Part shown: positions 17,066 to 27,364 of the stretch, one piece after another
How the letters are laid out: the number at the start of each line of letters is the position of its first letter
How positions within the stretch are numbered: position 1 is the first letter of the stretch
Assembly: GCF_002939185.1 (NCBI RefSeq)
Contig: NZ_POVL01000010.1
Coordinates: forward strand, 1 to 64,000
Source: Enterobacter sichuanensis
GTDB lineage: Bacteria; Pseudomonadota; Gammaproteobacteria; Enterobacterales; Enterobacteriaceae
Direction of reading: 5' to 3'
DNA length: 64,000 nucleotides
Position numbers and translations under genes: made by a program
Notes under the pieces: model-generated
Databases searched by the model: none
The model's input: only the letters and a program-made list of their open reading frames with translations
Told to the model about the DNA's origin: nothing

Positions 17066-19663
17066 GTGCTAGAAGAATACCGTAAGCACGTAGCAGAACG
17101 TGCCGCCGAGGGAATTGTACCCAAACCGTTAGATGCAACCCAAATGGCCGCGCTCGTCGAGCTGCTGAAGAACCCGCCTAAGGGCGAAGAAGAATTCCTG
17201 TTAGATCTGTTGATCAACCGCGTACCGCCTGGCGTAGATGAAGCTGCCTACGTAAAAGCCGGATTCCTTGCTGCTATCGCCAAAGGCGAAGCCACCTCCC
17301 CACTGGTTACTCCTGAAAAAGCCATTGAACTGCTCGGCACCATGCAGGGTGGTTACAACATTCATCCGTTGATTGACGCGCTGGATAACGACAAGCTGGC
17401 TCCGATTGCCGCTAAAGCGCTCTCTTCCACGCTGCTGATGTTCGATAACTTCTACGATGTGGAAGAAAAAGCCAAAGCAGGCAACGTCTATGCGAAGCAG
17501 GTCATGCAGTCCTGGGCTGATGCCGAATGGTTCCTGAACCGTCCTGCTCTGGCTGAAAAAATTACCGTCACTGTTTTCAAAGTCACCGGTGAAACCAACA
17601 CCGATGACCTCTCACCGGCGCCGGATGCGTGGTCTCGCCCGGATATCCCTCTGCACGCTCTGGCGATGCTGAAAAACGCCCGTGAAGGTATCGAACCGGA
17701 TCAGCCTGGCGTTGTCGGTCCGATCAAACAGATCGAAGCCTTACAGAAAAAAGGTTTCCCGCTGGCCTACGTGGGTGATGTTGTGGGGACCGGTTCTTCC
17801 CGTAAATCTGCGACCAACTCCGTGCTGTGGTTTATGGGTGACGACATTCCGCATGTGCCGAACAAACGCGGTGGCGGTCTGTGCCTGGGTGGTAAGATTG
17901 CCCCGATCTTCTTCAACACCATGGAAGATGCTGGCGCACTGCCGATCGAAGTGGATGTTTCTAACCTGAATATGGGCGACGTGATTGACGTTTACCCGTA
18001 CAAAGGGGAAGTGCGTAACCACGAAACTAACGAACTGCTGGCGAGCTTTGCGCTGAAAACCGACGTGCTGATCGATGAAGTGCGCGCCGGTGGCCGTATT
18101 CCACTGATCATCGGCCGTGGCCTGACGACCAAAGCGCGTGAAGCGCTGGGTCTGCCGCACTCAGACGTTTTCCGTCGCGCGAAAGACGTCGCGGAAAGCA
18201 ATCGCGGTTACTCGCTGGCGCAGAAAATGGTGGGCCGCGCGTGCGGCGTCGCTGGCATTCGTCCGGGCGCTTACTGCGAACCTAAGATGACCTCCGTCGG
18301 TTCTCAGGACACCACTGGCCCAATGACCCGTGACGAGCTGAAAGACCTGGCGTGCCTGGGCTTCTCGTCTGACCTGGTGATGCAGTCCTTCTGTCACACC
18401 GCGGCATATCCGAAACCGGTTGACGTGACCACGCACCACACGCTGCCAGACTTCATCATGAACCGTGGCGGCGTTTCCCTGCGTCCGGGCGACGGCGTGA
18501 TCCACTCCTGGCTGAACCGTATGCTGCTGCCGGATACTGTGGGTACCGGCGGTGACTCCCATACCCGTTTCCCAATTGGTATCTCCTTCCCGGCGGGCTC
18601 TGGTCTGGTGGCGTTCGCGGCGGCGACCGGCGTGATGCCGCTGGATATGCCTGAATCCGTACTCGTGCGTTTCAAAGGCAAAATGCAGCCGGGTATCACC
18701 CTGCGCGACCTGGTTCACGCGATCCCGCTGTATGCGATTAAACAGGGCCTGCTGACCGTTGAGAAGAAAGGTAAGAAAAACATCTTCTCTGGCCGCATTC
18801 TGGAGATTGAAGGTCTGCCGGATCTGAAAGTTGAGCAGGCATTCGAGCTGACCGATGCGTCCGCTGAGCGTTCCGCTGCGGGTTGTACCATCAAGCTGAA
18901 CAAAGAGCCGATTATTGAGTATCTGAACTCTAACATCGTGCTGCTGAAGTGGATGATTGCCGAAGGCTACGGCGACCGTCGTACGCTGGAGCGTCGTATC
19001 CAGGGCATGGAAAAATGGCTGGCCGATCCGCAGCTGCTGGAAGCCGATGCTGACGCTGAGTACGCGGCGGTGATCGATATCGATCTGGCGGATATCAAAG
19101 AGCCTATCCTGTGTGCGCCAAACGATCCGGACGACGCGCGTCCGCTCTCTGAAGTTCAGGGCGAGAAGATCGACGAAGTGTTCATCGGATCCTGTATGAC
19201 CAACATCGGTCACTTCCGTGCTGCCGGTAAACTGCTGGATACCCATAAAGGCCAGTTGCCAACCCGTCTGTGGGTGGCGCCGCCAACCCGTATGGACGCG
19301 GCTCAGCTGACCGAAGAGGGTTACTACAGCGTGTTTGGTAAGAGCGGTGCGCGCATCGAAATTCCTGGCTGTTCCCTGTGTATGGGTAACCAGGCGCGCG
19401 TAGCCGACGGCGCGACGGTGGTCTCCACCTCGACCCGTAACTTCCCGAACCGTTTAGGCACCGGTGCGAACGTTTACCTGGCGTCTGCAGAGCTGGCGGC
19501 GGTTGCGGCGCTGATTGGCAAACTGCCAACGCCGGAAGAGTACCAGACCTTCGTGGCTCAGGTTGATAAGACCGCGGTGGATACCTATCGCTATCTGAAC
19601 TTCGACCAGCTCTCTCAGTACACCGAGAAGGCTGACGGGGTTATCTTCCAGACGGCGGTATAA
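17066..19663 (+). CDS. acnB: Aconitate hydratase B
   Basis: Main TCA-cycle aconitase (citrate to isocitrate) with a moonlighting mRNA-binding apo-form, and also 2-methylisocitrate dehydratase. The start is GTG at 17066, which gives 865 residues as in E. coli and has GAGGAG at a good distance; an in-frame ATG at 17039 lacks such support. The HEAT-like N-terminal domain is followed by the swivel domain and catalytic core. The [4Fe-4S] ligands are Cys710 (GSCMTN), Cys769 and Cys772 (CSLCMG). A terminator and a palindromic repeat follow. Confidence 0.98.
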   Translation: MLEEYRKHVAERAAEGIVPKPLDATQMAALVELLKNPPKGEEEFLLDLLINRVPPGVDEAAYVKAGFLAAIAKGEATSPLVTPEKAIELLGTMQGGYNIHPLIDALDNDKLAPIAAKALSSTLLMFDNFYDVEEKAKAGNVYAKQVMQSWADAEWFLNRPALAEKITVTVFKVTGETNTDDLSPAPDAWSRPDIPLHALAMLKNAREGIEPDQPGVVGPIKQIEALQKKGFPLAYVGDVVGTGSSRKSATNSVLWFMGDDIPHVPNKRGGGLCLGGKIAPIFFNTMEDAGALPIEVDVSNLNMGDVIDVYPYKGEVRNHETNELLASFALKTDVLIDEVRAGGRIPLIIGRGLTTKAREALGLPHSDVFRRAKDVAESNRGYSLAQKMVGRACGVAGIRPGAYCEPKMTSVGSQDTTGPMTRDELKDLACLGFSSDLVMQSFCHTAAYPKPVDVTTHHTLPDFIMNRGGVSLRPGDGVIHSWLNRMLLPDTVGTGGDSHTRFPIGISFPAGSGLVAFAAATGVMPLDMPESVLVRFKGKMQPGITLRDLVHAIPLYAIKQGLLTVEKKGKKNIFSGRILEIEGLPDLKVEQAFELTDASAERSAAGCTIKLNKEPIIEYLNSNIVLLKWMIAEGYGDRRTLERRIQGMEKWLADPQLLEADADAEYAAVIDIDLADIKEPILCAPNDPDDARPLSEVQGEKIDEVFIGSCMTNIGHFRAAGKLLDTHKGQLPTRLWVAPPTRMDAAQLTEEGYYSVFGKSGARIEIPGCSLCMGNQARVADGATVVSTSTRNFPNRLGTGANVYLASAELAAVAALIGKLPTPEEYQTFVAQVDKTAVDTYRYLNFDQLSQYTEKADGVIFQTAV

Positions 19664-19668
19664 ACAGC

Positions 19669-19694
19669 AAAACCGTCTCTGCGAGACGGTTTTT
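19669..19694 (+). terminator. Intrinsic terminator after acnB
   Basis: AAAACCGTCTC and GAGACGGTTTT form an 11-pair stem with loop TGC and a T-run. It is joined by a short AT-rich linker to a palindromic repeat at 19703. Confidence 0.9.
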
Positions 19695-19702
19695 AGTATT
19701 TG

Positions 19703-19748
19703 CACCCTCTCCCGTGGGAGAGGGACGGGGTGAGGGCATTAGGCCGCA
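19703..19748 (-). repeat. CCCTCTCCC palindromic repeat, copy 1
   Basis: REP-like palindrome with core CCCTCTCCC-GT-GGGAGAGGG followed by GGGGTGAGGGCAT and GGCCGCA. Its orientation is inverted relative to copies 2, 3, 4 and 6. It lies between acnB and yacL, next to the acnB terminator. Confidence 0.85.
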
Positions 19749-19853
19749 GGGCCTTGCTCTCACCTTTTTATTTTCATTCCTCCCACCTCTCACGCTTTTT
19801 TTCTTCCTCTCTGCTGCGATAATTACCGTAATGGCTTTGCAGAGGAAAACACT

Positions 19854-20216
19854 ATGGATTACGAATTTCTGCGCGACATCACTGGGGTGGTGAAAGTGCG
19901 TATGTCGATGGGCCACGAAGCCGTAGGACACTGGTTTAACGAAGAGGTGAAAGAGAATCTCGCCCTGCTTGATGAAGTTGAACAGGCGGCAAATACGGTG
20001 AAAGGCAGTGAACGTTCCTGGCAACGTGCCGGACATGAATACACGCTGTGGATGGATGGCGAAGAGGTGATGGTGCGCGCCAACCAGCTTGAATTTTCGG
20101 GTGATGAGATGGAAGAGGGGATGAGCTACTACGACGAAGAGAGCCTGTCGCTGTGCGGCGTAGAGGACTTTCTGCAGGTTGTGGCGGCGTACCGGGCGTT
20201 CATGAAACAGAAATAG
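19854..20216 (+). CDS. yacL: UPF0231 protein YacL
   Basis: Small acidic cytosolic protein of 120 residues, the same length as E. coli YacL, and at the same locus between acnB and speD. Its N-terminus [20 protein letters not shown] is conserved. Function is unknown. AGAGGAAAACACT precedes the ATG. speD-speE on the other strand ends 31 bases after the stop. Confidence 0.92.
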   Translation: MDYEFLRDITGVVKVRMSMGHEAVGHWFNEEVKENLALLDEVEQAANTVKGSERSWQRAGHEYTLWMDGEEVMVRANQLEFSGDEMEEGMSYYDEESLSLCGVEDFLQVVAAYRAFMKQK

Positions 20217-20247
20217 CTTACCGGAGCGTCCTTGCTCCTCGTGCGTT

Positions 20248-21042
20248 TTACACGGCCGGAATATTGCGGCCGTAGTAGATTTCGCGCATCTCTTTCCAGA
20301 GCAGGTCTGTGATGACCTTGCGCTCCTCTTCGCTCAAATCTTCTGGCCGGGTATGGAACATGTAATGCTTCAGGTCGAACTCCTTCAGCAACATCTTGGT
20401 GTGGAAGATGTTTTCCTGATAGACGTTCACGTCCACCATGTCGTACAGCGATTTCATGTCGTCGGACATAAAGTTCTGAATGGAGTTGATTTCATGGTCG
20501 ATGAAATGCTTCATCCCGTTGATATCACGGGTAAAACCACGCACGCGATAATCAATCGTGACGATATCCGATTCCAGCTGGTGGATTAAATAGTTCAGCG
20601 CGTTTAGCGGGGAAATCACGCCGCAGGTCGACACTTCGATATCGGCGCGGAACGTGCACAGCCCACCTTCCGGATGACTTTCCGGGTAGGTATGTACGCA
20701 GATGTGGCTTTTATCAAGGTGGGCCACAACCACTTCCGGCAGCGGGCCCGGATGTTCAGTTTTGTCGATGAGCTTCGGATCGACCGGCTCTTCACTGACC
20801 AGTATGGTCACGCTGGCGCCCTGGGGTTCATAATCCTGTCGGGCGATATTCAGGATGTTTGCGCCGATGATCGAACAGGTTTCTGTCAGGATCTCTGTCA
20901 GACGGTTGGCGTTGTAGAGTTCATCGATATAGGCGATGTAACCATCGCGCTCTTCCGCTGTTTTGGCATAGCAGATATCGTAAATACAAAAACTCAGGCT
21001 TTTGGTCAGGTTGTTAAAGCCATGCAGTTTAAGCTTTTTCAA
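20248..21042 (-). CDS. speD: S-adenosylmethionine decarboxylase proenzyme
   Basis: Makes decarboxylated SAM, the aminopropyl donor for spermidine synthesis. The 264-residue proenzyme self-cleaves between Lys111 and Ser112 (DKSHI) to form a pyruvoyl group on Ser112. The start codon is TTG: the only in-frame codon with the family N-terminus MKKLKLHGF is TTG at 21040-21042. It abuts the speE stop (TAATTG) and uses AGGGGGTGA, which lies inside the end of speE. Translation is therefore likely coupled to speE. Confidence 0.96.
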   Translation of the reverse strand: MKKLKLHGFNNLTKSLSFCIYDICYAKTAEERDGYIAYIDELYNANRLTEILTETCSIIGANILNIARQDYEPQGASVTILVSEEPVDPKLIDKTEHPGPLPEVVVAHLDKSHICVHTYPESHPEGGLCTFRADIEVSTCGVISPLNALNYLIHQLESDIVTIDYRVRGFTRDINGMKHFIDHEINSIQNFMSDDMKSLYDMVDVNVYQENIFHTKMLLKEFDLKHYMFHTRPEDLSEEERKVITDLLWKEMREIYYGRNIPAV

Positions 21043-21912
21043 TTAGTTCACCCCCTGGGAGGACAGTGCATCTTGCAGGTACTGCGGCAAGGCAAAGGCT
21101 GCGGTATGGACCGCCGGATTGTAATAACGGCACGTGAGCGCCGCCTGATGGAAGCGTGCCTGGATAATTTCAGTGGAGAGATGGCGCAGGACATCGTTAT
21201 CCGTGGCCCAGGCAAAGGTCATGATCCCACCGTAGTAGGTTGGAATAGCGGCCTGATAGAAGCTGACATCGCCGAAATAGGTGCTCAGCTTACGATGGCT
21301 GTCGAGCGCTTCATCCTGCTGCAGGAAGCAGACGCCATTTTGCGCCACGAAGATCCCGCCTGGGTTCAGGCAACGCTTGCAGCCTTCGTAGAAGGAGGAG
21401 GTAAACAGCGACGCGCCAGGACCGATCGGGTCGGTACAGTCGGAGATAATGACGTCAAACGTCTGGGTTGTCTGGTTAACGAAGTTGACGCCATCGTCAA
21501 TCACCAGCCTGAAACGCGGATCGTCGTAGCTACCGGCATTGTGGTTGGGCAGATACTGACGGCAGAAAGAGACCACGCCCGCATCGATCTCCACCATGGT
21601 GATGGTTTCAATGGACTGATGACGGGAAACTTCGCGCAGCATTGCGCCGTCGCCACCGCCGATAATCAGCACGTGTTTTGCGTGCCCGTGCGCCAGAAGC
21701 GGGACGTGGGTCATCATCTCATGATAGATAAACTCATCGCGTTCGGTGGTTTGCACCACGCCGTCCAGCGCCATGACGCGGCCAAAGGCGGCATTCTCGA
21801 AGATGATCAGATCCTGATGATCGGTTTTTTCATGATAAAGCACGTTATCAACGGCAAAGTACTGACCAAACTGGTCATGCAGTGTTTCATGCCACAACGT
21901 GTGGTCGGCCAT
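21043..21912 (-). CDS. speE: Spermidine synthase
   Basis: Transfers the aminopropyl group from decarboxylated SAM to putrescine. It has 289 residues, one more than E. coli. The Rossmann-type motif [11 protein letters not shown] is near residues 84-94, with the DCTDPIGPG substrate loop around 158-166. AAAGGAGGA upstream of the ATG is a strong ribosome site. It is the promoter-proximal gene of the speE-speD operon. Confidence 0.97.
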   Translation of the reverse strand: MADHTLWHETLHDQFGQYFAVDNVLYHEKTDHQDLIIFENAAFGRVMALDGVVQTTERDEFIYHEMMTHVPLLAHGHAKHVLIIGGGDGAMLREVSRHQSIETITMVEIDAGVVSFCRQYLPNHNAGSYDDPRFRLVIDDGVNFVNQTTQTFDVIISDCTDPIGPGASLFTSSFYEGCKRCLNPGGIFVAQNGVCFLQQDEALDSHRKLSTYFGDVSFYQAAIPTYYGGIMTFAWATDNDVLRHLSTEIIQARFHQAALTCRYYNPAVHTAAFALPQYLQDALSSQGVN

Positions 21913-22027
21913 ACGCGGACTCCTCCTTTGTTAACATCCGTTACACTCACAAAAAATGAGCGAAACATGATAGCTAACTATAACCGCGGTTGCACGGCTA
22001 TAGGTTCAACAAGGGGCGTCGGGAAGG

Positions 22028-22375
22028 TTATTTCACGTAGGCGAGCAGGCTGAGTGAATCGCGAGCCAGCGCTTTGCATTTTTTTGCAGTGGGGATGCCG
22101 ATACCGCTTAAGTCACGGTAGCTGTCTTCACCGAGCGCCTTCATGTCGAAGCTGTCGTAGTTGCTGAGATCCCACTGGTTCTGTTGGGCAAAAAAGACCA
22201 GTGCGCGGCGAATCTGGCCGTTGGGTAAATTCTGGTAGCCACAATCATTTTTCAGGAATACAAAAACCGCCGTTAAGTCGGCCATATCTTCCGCTTCATT
22301 TTCACTTAGCGCATAGCTGTTCGCACACATTGCCATCAGGCTACTGAACAAAATTGTCCTGAAAAACGTCTTCAT
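22028..22375 (-). CDS. yacC: Small exported protein YacC
   Basis: A 115-residue secreted protein equal in length to E. coli YacC, with signal peptide [20 protein letters not shown] and cleavage near residue 22 (SYA-LSE). Two or more cysteines (NDCGYQ, KKCKAL) could form a disulfide. Function is unproven. Start 22375 is chosen because the signal peptide begins there; the longer open frame runs back into cueO. It is divergent from cueO. Confidence 0.92.
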   Translation of the reverse strand: MKTFFRTILFSSLMAMCANSYALSENEAEDMADLTAVFVFLKNDCGYQNLPNGQIRRALVFFAQQNQWDLSNYDSFDMKALGEDSYRDLSGIGIPTAKKCKALARDSLSLLAYVK

Positions 22376-22455
22376 TGCTTCTACCACTGCTTCACGGAAA
22401 ATTAACGTTAGCATACTTGATGCCAGTGCGACGATCTTTATTATTGCCGCTTTAC

Positions 22456-22486
22456 TTGACCTTCCGGTAAGGGGAGGGTTTATGCT
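22456..22486 (+). promoter_or_regulatory. CueR-type cueO promoter
   Basis: TTGACC (-35, 22456-22461) and TATGCT (-10, 22481-22486) are separated by 19 bases, the overlong spacing of MerR-family promoters. The spacer carries the dyad ACCTTCC / GGAGGGT (22459-22479), as in known CueR sites. Confidence 0.88.
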
Positions 22487-22520
22487 CAAAAGATCGCCTG
22501 CTGGAAATAAGGAAATGAAC

Positions 22521-24089
22521 ATGCAACGTCGTGATTTTTTGAAATATTCCATCGCGCTGGGAGCTGCCAGCGCTTTACCCCTCTGGAGTCGCGCGGTTTT
22601 TGCGGCTGACAGACCTGCCTTGCCCATTCCCGACTTACTGACCGCTGACGCCCGTAGCCGTATCCAGCTTGTTGTTCAGTCCGGTAAAACGACGTTCGGC
22701 GCACACAGCGCCACCACGTGGGGTTATAACGGCAATCTGCTCGGTCCGGCGCTTCAGTTACGCAAAGGGCAGGCGGTGACGGTAGATATCCACAACACGC
22801 TCGCCGAAGAGACGACGCTGCACTGGCACGGTCTGGAAGTGCCGGGCGAGGTGGACGGCGGGCCGCAGGGGGTCATCAAGGCGGGCGGCAAGCGCAGCGT
22901 CACCTTTACGCCGGAACAGCGCGCCGCAACCTGTTGGTTTCACCCGCACCAGCATGGCAAAACCGGCCATCAGGTAGCGATGGGGCTGGCGGGGCTGGTG
23001 CTGATTGAAGACGACGAAAGCCGTCTGCTGCGCCTGCCTGAACAGTGGGGCATCGACGACGTGCCGGTGATTGTGCAGGACAAGAAATTCACCACTGACG
23101 GGGAAATTGACTACAGGCTTGACGTCATGAGCGCGGCGGTCGGCTGGTTTGGCGATACGCTGCTGACCAACGGTGCGATTTACCCTCAGCACGCCGCACC
23201 GAAAGGCTGGCTGCGCCTGCGCCTGCTCAACGGGTGTAACGCACGCTCACTCAATTTCGCCACCAGCGATAAACGTCCTTTGTACGTGGTAGCCAGCGAC
23301 GGGGGACTGCTGCCTGAGCCGGTGAAGGTCAATGAATTACCGATGCTGATGGGGGAACGTTTTGAAGTGCTGGTGGATATCAGCGACGGCAAAGCGTTTG
23401 ACCTGGTGACGCTGCCGGTTAGCCAGATGGGAATGGCGGTCGCGCCCTTCGACAAGGCGCATCCGGTGCTGCGTATTCAGCCGCTGCAGGTGACGGCCTC
23501 CGGTACGCTGCCGGATACCCTGACTACGCTCCCGGCGCTACCGTCCCTCGAAGGATTAACCCAGCGGAAGCTCCAGCTCGCCATGGACCCGATGCTCGAC
23601 ATGATGGGTATGCAGGCCCTGATGAAGAAATACGGTAATCAGGCGATGGCGGGAATGCATCACGGACAGATGATGGGCCACATGAATATGGACCACGGCA
23701 AAATGGGCGGCATGGGGAACATGAACCACGGTGACCATGGCTTTGATTTCCACAACGCTAATATGATCAACGGCAAAGCGTTTGACATGAACACGCCAAT
23801 GTTTGCTGCCGCAAAAGGGCAGTTTGAGCGCTGGGTGATTTCAGGTGAAGGGGACATGATGCTGCATCCGTTCCATATCCACGGTACCCAGTTCCGCATT
23901 ATCTCGGAGAACGGCAAAGCACCGGATGCGCATCGCGCGGGCTGGAAGGATACGGTGCGAGTGGAAGGCGGCGTCAGTGAGGTGCTGGTGAAGTTTGACC
24001 ACGATGCACCGAAAGAGTTTGCCTACATGGCGCACTGTCATCTGCTGGAGCATGAGGATACGGGGATGATGCTGGGGTTCACCGTATAA
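22521..24089 (+). CDS. cueO: Multicopper oxidase CueO (cuprous oxidase)
   Basis: Periplasmic copper-detoxifying oxidase that converts Cu(I) to Cu(II). It has 522 residues against 516 in E. coli, the difference mostly in the Met/His-rich segment at about residues 355-407. Tat signal RRDFLK is at residues 3-8. Copper ligands are seen in [23 protein letters not shown] and the C-terminal [12 protein letters not shown]. Start 22521 was chosen over two upstream ATGs because AAGGAA is 8 bases upstream and it lies downstream of the CueR promoter. Confidence 0.97.
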   Translation: MQRRDFLKYSIALGAASALPLWSRAVFAADRPALPIPDLLTADARSRIQLVVQSGKTTFGAHSATTWGYNGNLLGPALQLRKGQAVTVDIHNTLAEETTLHWHGLEVPGEVDGGPQGVIKAGGKRSVTFTPEQRAATCWFHPHQHGKTGHQVAMGLAGLVLIEDDESRLLRLPEQWGIDDVPVIVQDKKFTTDGEIDYRLDVMSAAVGWFGDTLLTNGAIYPQHAAPKGWLRLRLLNGCNARSLNFATSDKRPLYVVASDGGLLPEPVKVNELPMLMGERFEVLVDISDGKAFDLVTLPVSQMGMAVAPFDKAHPVLRIQPLQVTASGTLPDTLTTLPALPSLEGLTQRKLQLAMDPMLDMMGMQALMKKYGNQAMAGMHHGQMMGHMNMDHGKMGGMGNMNHGDHGFDFHNANMINGKAFDMNTPMFAAAKGQFERWVISGEGDMMLHPFHIHGTQFRIISENGKAPDAHRAGWKDTVRVEGGVSEVLVKFDHDAPKEFAYMAHCHLLEHEDTGMMLGFTV

Positions 24090-24093
24090 AGCG

Positions 24094-24140
24094 GTGCGGC
24101 CTGATGCCCTCACCCAGACCCTCTCCCACGGGGAGAGGGA
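24094..24140 (+). repeat. CCCTCTCCC palindromic repeat, copy 2
   Basis: GTGCGGCCTGATGCCCTCACCC arm region followed by CCCTCTCCCACGGGGAGAGGG. It lies between the convergent genes cueO and gcd and is joined to the terminator at 24151 by a linker containing ACAAACACT. Confidence 0.88.
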
Positions 24141-24150
24141 ACAAACACTA

Positions 24151-24176
24151 AAAACGGCAACTTTCGTTGCCGTTTT
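24151..24176. terminator. Bidirectional terminator between cueO and gcd
   Basis: AAAACGGCAA and TTGCCGTTTT form a perfect 10-pair stem around CTTTCG with A/T runs on both sides, serving both convergent genes. Confidence 0.88.
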
Positions 24177-24180
24177 GCAT

Positions 24181-26571
24181 TTATTTGGCATCGTCCGGCA
24201 ACGCATACGCGACAATATAGTCGCCCATCTTCGTGCCAAACGAACCGTGACCTCCCGCGGAGATGACAACGTACTGCTTGCCATTCACTTCATAGGTCAT
24301 CGGCGTCGCTTGTCCACCGGCTGGCAGACGGCCTTGCCACAGTTTCTCACCGTTGGTCATGTTGTACGCGCGCAGGTAGTTATCTGCGGTTGCCGCGATG
24401 AACAGCACGTTACCGGCGGTAGAGATTGGGCCACCCAGCATTGGCATACCCATATTGAACGGCACCGGAACCGGCATCGGGAACGGCATGCTGTCCTGCG
24501 GGGTACCAATACGTTTTTTCCACACGATCTCGTTGGTTTTCAGATCCAGACCGGAGATATAACCCCAGGCAGGCTGTTTACACGGCAGACCAAACGGAGA
24601 CAGGAACGGATTCAGCGTCACGCCAAACGGCACGCCGTACTGCGGCTGAATACCGGCTTCGGTACCGCTGCCTTTCGCGTCTTTCGGCTGCTCCATCGGG
24701 TTACCAGGACCGCGCGGGATCAGCTTAGAGACAAACGGCAGCGCCATTGGGTTGGCAATCGCCACCTGACGGTTCGGGTCAACGGAGATCCCGCCCCATT
24801 CGAACATCCCCAGGTTACCCGGGAAGACCAGCGTGCCCTGCTCAGACGGCGGTGTGAAGATACCTTCATAGCGCAGCTGATGGAACATCACGCGGCACAC
24901 CAGCTGGTCAAACATGGTGGCGCCCCACATGTCTGCTCCGCTGAGGTCTTTCTTCGGACGGAAGCTCAGGTCAGAGAACGGCTGCGTCTTGGTGACGTAG
25001 TCGCCTTTTGCTGCACCCTGCGGAACCGGTTTTTCCGGCGCAGGGACGACCAGCTCGCCGTTACGACGGTCCAGCACGAAGATGTTACCGGTTTTCGCCG
25101 GAGCATAAATCACCGGCACGGTTTTACCGTTAACGGTAATGTCCGCCAGCGTCGGCTGGGACGGCATGTCCATGTCCCACAGGTCGTGGTGAACGGTCTG
25201 ATAGCTCCAGGCCAGTTTACCGGTGGTCGCGTTCAGCGCCACGATGGAGCTGGCATAACGCTCCTGCTCCGGTGTGCGATTTCCGCCCCAGATATCCGGC
25301 GTGGTCACACCCATAGGCAGGTAGACCAGATCCAGCTTCGCGTCATACGCGGCCGGTGCCCAGGAGTTCGGCGAGTTAAAGGTAAAGGTGTGTTCATCCG
25401 ACGGGATCGCGTTTGGATCTTTCGCGCCCGGATCGAAGGCCCACAGCAGTTTACCGGTGTTCACGTCGAAACCACGAATAACGCCAGAGGTTTCGCGGGT
25501 GGAGAAGTTATCCGTAACCGAACCCGCAATCACGATGGTTTTATCGGTGATGATGGGCGGTGAAGTCGGTTCATACAGACCCGGCGTGGTGTCCGGCATG
25601 TTGGTCTGCAGATTGAGGATACCTTTGTTGGCAAAAGTTTCGCACAGCTTGCCCGTTTCGGCGTTAATCGCGAACAGGCGACCATCGTTCACCGGCAGCA
25701 TAATGCGGCGAGGACAGTCGGCAATAACTTCAGGGCTCGCATTATCCGCACGCGCTTCATGGTAAGAAACGCCACGGCAGGTGACGTGCTGGAAGGATGG
25801 GTTAGAGTTCAGCTGCGGATCGAAGTGCCATTTCTCTTTACCGGTGGCCGCGTCGAGCGCGAACAGACGCTGGTGCGCCGTACACAGATAAAGCATGTTG
25901 CCCACTTTAATCGGCGTGACTTCGTTGGTCAGTTCACCCGGATCGTTCGGCATCTTCAGATCGCCGGTACGGAATACCCAGGCTTCTTTCAGGTTTTTAA
26001 CGTTGTCAGCGTTGATCTGCTTCAGCGGGGAGTAACGCTGGCCTTCCTGATTACGCCCGTAGGCTGGCCAGTCACCGTCAGCGACCTGCGAGATCGCCGC
26101 CGCTGGCGTGGATTCTGCATTCAGCGTCCCGTTGATCTCCTGCGGGTCGTTAAAGCCGGCCCAGGTCAGAATGCCGCCGCTGATTAACAGGGCTACCACC
26201 AGCGCCGCAACGGCACCACTGGACGGCACAATCAGGCGACGCCAGACGAACGGCAGGATCAGCCAGATACCGAAGAACACCAGAATGTCGCTGCGCGGCG
26301 TCAGTGCCCAGAAGTCGAAGCCGACTTCCCAGACGCCCCAGATCATGGTTGCGAGGAGCAATGCGGCATAAAGCCACAGTGCGGATTGTTTTCTACGCCA
26401 GAGCAGGACGGTTACGCCAAGCATAACCAGGCCCGCAATCGGGTAGTACCAGGAGCCGCCGATCGCGACCAGCCAGACGCCACCGATTAACAGGTACAGG
26501 CCGCAGAAGGCGGCGAATAACGCTGTTAGTGTCACCAGTAGACGCGGCTGTTTAGAGTTTGTTTCAGCCAT
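24181..26571 (-). CDS. gcd: Membrane-bound PQQ-dependent glucose dehydrogenase
   Basis: Oxidises glucose to gluconolactone in the periplasm and passes electrons to ubiquinone. The 796 residues equal E. coli Gcd. Five hydrophobic helices occupy about residues 10-140, followed by the eight-bladed PQQ-binding propeller with repeats such as WAFDPGAKDPNA and GGNRTPEQERYAS. No PQQ biosynthesis genes lie in this window, so whether holoenzyme forms depends on genes elsewhere. A consensus CRP site lies 64 bases upstream. Confidence 0.96.
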   Translation of the reverse strand: MAETNSKQPRLLVTLTALFAAFCGLYLLIGGVWLVAIGGSWYYPIAGLVMLGVTVLLWRRKQSALWLYAALLLATMIWGVWEVGFDFWALTPRSDILVFFGIWLILPFVWRRLIVPSSGAVAALVVALLISGGILTWAGFNDPQEINGTLNAESTPAAAISQVADGDWPAYGRNQEGQRYSPLKQINADNVKNLKEAWVFRTGDLKMPNDPGELTNEVTPIKVGNMLYLCTAHQRLFALDAATGKEKWHFDPQLNSNPSFQHVTCRGVSYHEARADNASPEVIADCPRRIMLPVNDGRLFAINAETGKLCETFANKGILNLQTNMPDTTPGLYEPTSPPIITDKTIVIAGSVTDNFSTRETSGVIRGFDVNTGKLLWAFDPGAKDPNAIPSDEHTFTFNSPNSWAPAAYDAKLDLVYLPMGVTTPDIWGGNRTPEQERYASSIVALNATTGKLAWSYQTVHHDLWDMDMPSQPTLADITVNGKTVPVIYAPAKTGNIFVLDRRNGELVVPAPEKPVPQGAAKGDYVTKTQPFSDLSFRPKKDLSGADMWGATMFDQLVCRVMFHQLRYEGIFTPPSEQGTLVFPGNLGMFEWGGISVDPNRQVAIANPMALPFVSKLIPRGPGNPMEQPKDAKGSGTEAGIQPQYGVPFGVTLNPFLSPFGLPCKQPAWGYISGLDLKTNEIVWKKRIGTPQDSMPFPMPVPVPFNMGMPMLGGPISTAGNVLFIAATADNYLRAYNMTNGEKLWQGRLPAGGQATPMTYEVNGKQYVVISAGGHGSFGTKMGDYIVAYALPDDAK

Positions 26572-26634
26572 AGAAAGTGTACTCGTCAGTTTTTGTTAAT
26601 AATTTGCTAGCAACTAATTATAGGTATTAACAAG

Positions 26635-26650
26635 TGTGATCGGAATCACA
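26635..26650. promoter_or_regulatory. CRP site between gcd and hpt
   Basis: TGTGATCGGAATCACA matches the CRP core TGTGA-N6-TCACA perfectly. It lies between divergent gcd and hpt, about 66 bases upstream of the predicted hpt start. cAMP-CRP control of gcd is reported in E. coli. Confidence 0.88.
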
Positions 26651-26693
26651 ATATTTGCTTTTTATAACTCATGCGCCAGCCGTAGCCATTTAC

Positions 26694-26702
26694 TGGTATA
26701 AT
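26694..26702 (+). promoter_or_regulatory. hpt extended -10 promoter
   Basis: TGGTATAAT has a perfect TATAAT and an upstream TG, with no good -35 box at 17 bases. The predicted start is near 26709. Confidence 0.65.
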
Positions 26703-26779
26703 GGCTGGCTTGCGTATCGATGCCGGAATACCCTGTATTCGCATTGAGAGATTTTCATCAAAATCATGTGGTTAGTAAT

Positions 26780-27316
26780 ATGAAACATACTGTTGAAGTG
26801 ATGATCCCGGAAGCCGAGATCAAAGCGCGTATCGCCGAACTGGGTCGTCAAATCACCGAACATTACAAGGACAGCGGCAGCGAAATGGTGCTGGTCGGTC
26901 TGTTGCGTGGCTCTTTCATGTTCATGGCAGACCTGTGCCGTGAAGTGCAGGTGCCGCACGAAGTCGATTTTATGACCGCCTCCAGCTACGGCAGCGGCAT
27001 GTCCACAACCCGTGATGTGAAAATCCTGAAAGATCTGGATGAAGATATTCGTGGCAAAGATGTGTTGATCGTCGAAGACATCATCGACTCCGGCAATACG
27101 CTCTCAAAAGTGCGCGAGATCCTCGGCCTGCGTGAGCCAAAATCGCTGGCTATCTGCACCCTGCTGGATAAACCAGACCGCCGTGAAGTGCAGGTGCCGG
27201 TCGAGTTTGTGGGTTTCTCTATCCCGGATGAGTTCGTTGTCGGTTACGGCATCGACTATGCGCAGCGTTATCGTCATCTGCCGTATGTTGGGAAAGTGGT
27301 ATTGCTGGACGAGTAA
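26780..27316 (+). CDS. hpt: Hypoxanthine phosphoribosyltransferase
   Basis: Salvages hypoxanthine to IMP using PRPP. The start at 26780 gives 178 residues as in E. coli, with N-terminus [11 protein letters not shown]; the upstream in-frame ATG at 26720 adds 20 residues that do not fit the family. The PRPP-binding motif [11 protein letters not shown] lies at about residues 98-108. The ribosome site is weak. A palindromic repeat follows directly and separates it from convergent can. Confidence 0.96.
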   Translation: MKHTVEVMIPEAEIKARIAELGRQITEHYKDSGSEMVLVGLLRGSFMFMADLCREVQVPHEVDFMTASSYGSGMSTTRDVKILKDLDEDIRGKDVLIVEDIIDSGNTLSKVREILGLREPKSLAICTLLDKPDRREVQVPVEFVGFSIPDEFVVGYGIDYAQRYRHLPYVGKVVLLDE

Positions 27317-27352
27317 GTGCGGCCTCTGCCCTCTCCCTGTGGGAGAGGGAGA
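27317..27352 (+). repeat. CCCTCTCCC palindromic repeat, copy 3 (short)
   Basis: GTGCGGCCT then CCCTCTCCCTGTGGGAGAGGGAG. It lacks the GCCCTCACCC outer arm of the full copies and has no linked terminator stem, so it appears to be a shortened element between hpt and can. Confidence 0.8.
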
Positions 27353-27364
27353 AAACCCCCGGCT

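Noticed and set aside
16738..17085. 115-codon forward frame and a 69-codon frame at 16396 in the acnB upstream region
   Set aside because: They cross terminator and promoter elements, lack ribosome sites and have no protein-like composition; the RNA reading explains the stretch better.
20674..22053. 459-codon forward frame across speD and speE
   Set aside because: Runs antisense over two certain genes and has no family features.
24094..25563. 489-codon forward frame opposite gcd
   Set aside because: Begins inside a palindromic repeat and reads Arg/His-rich antisense of gcd.
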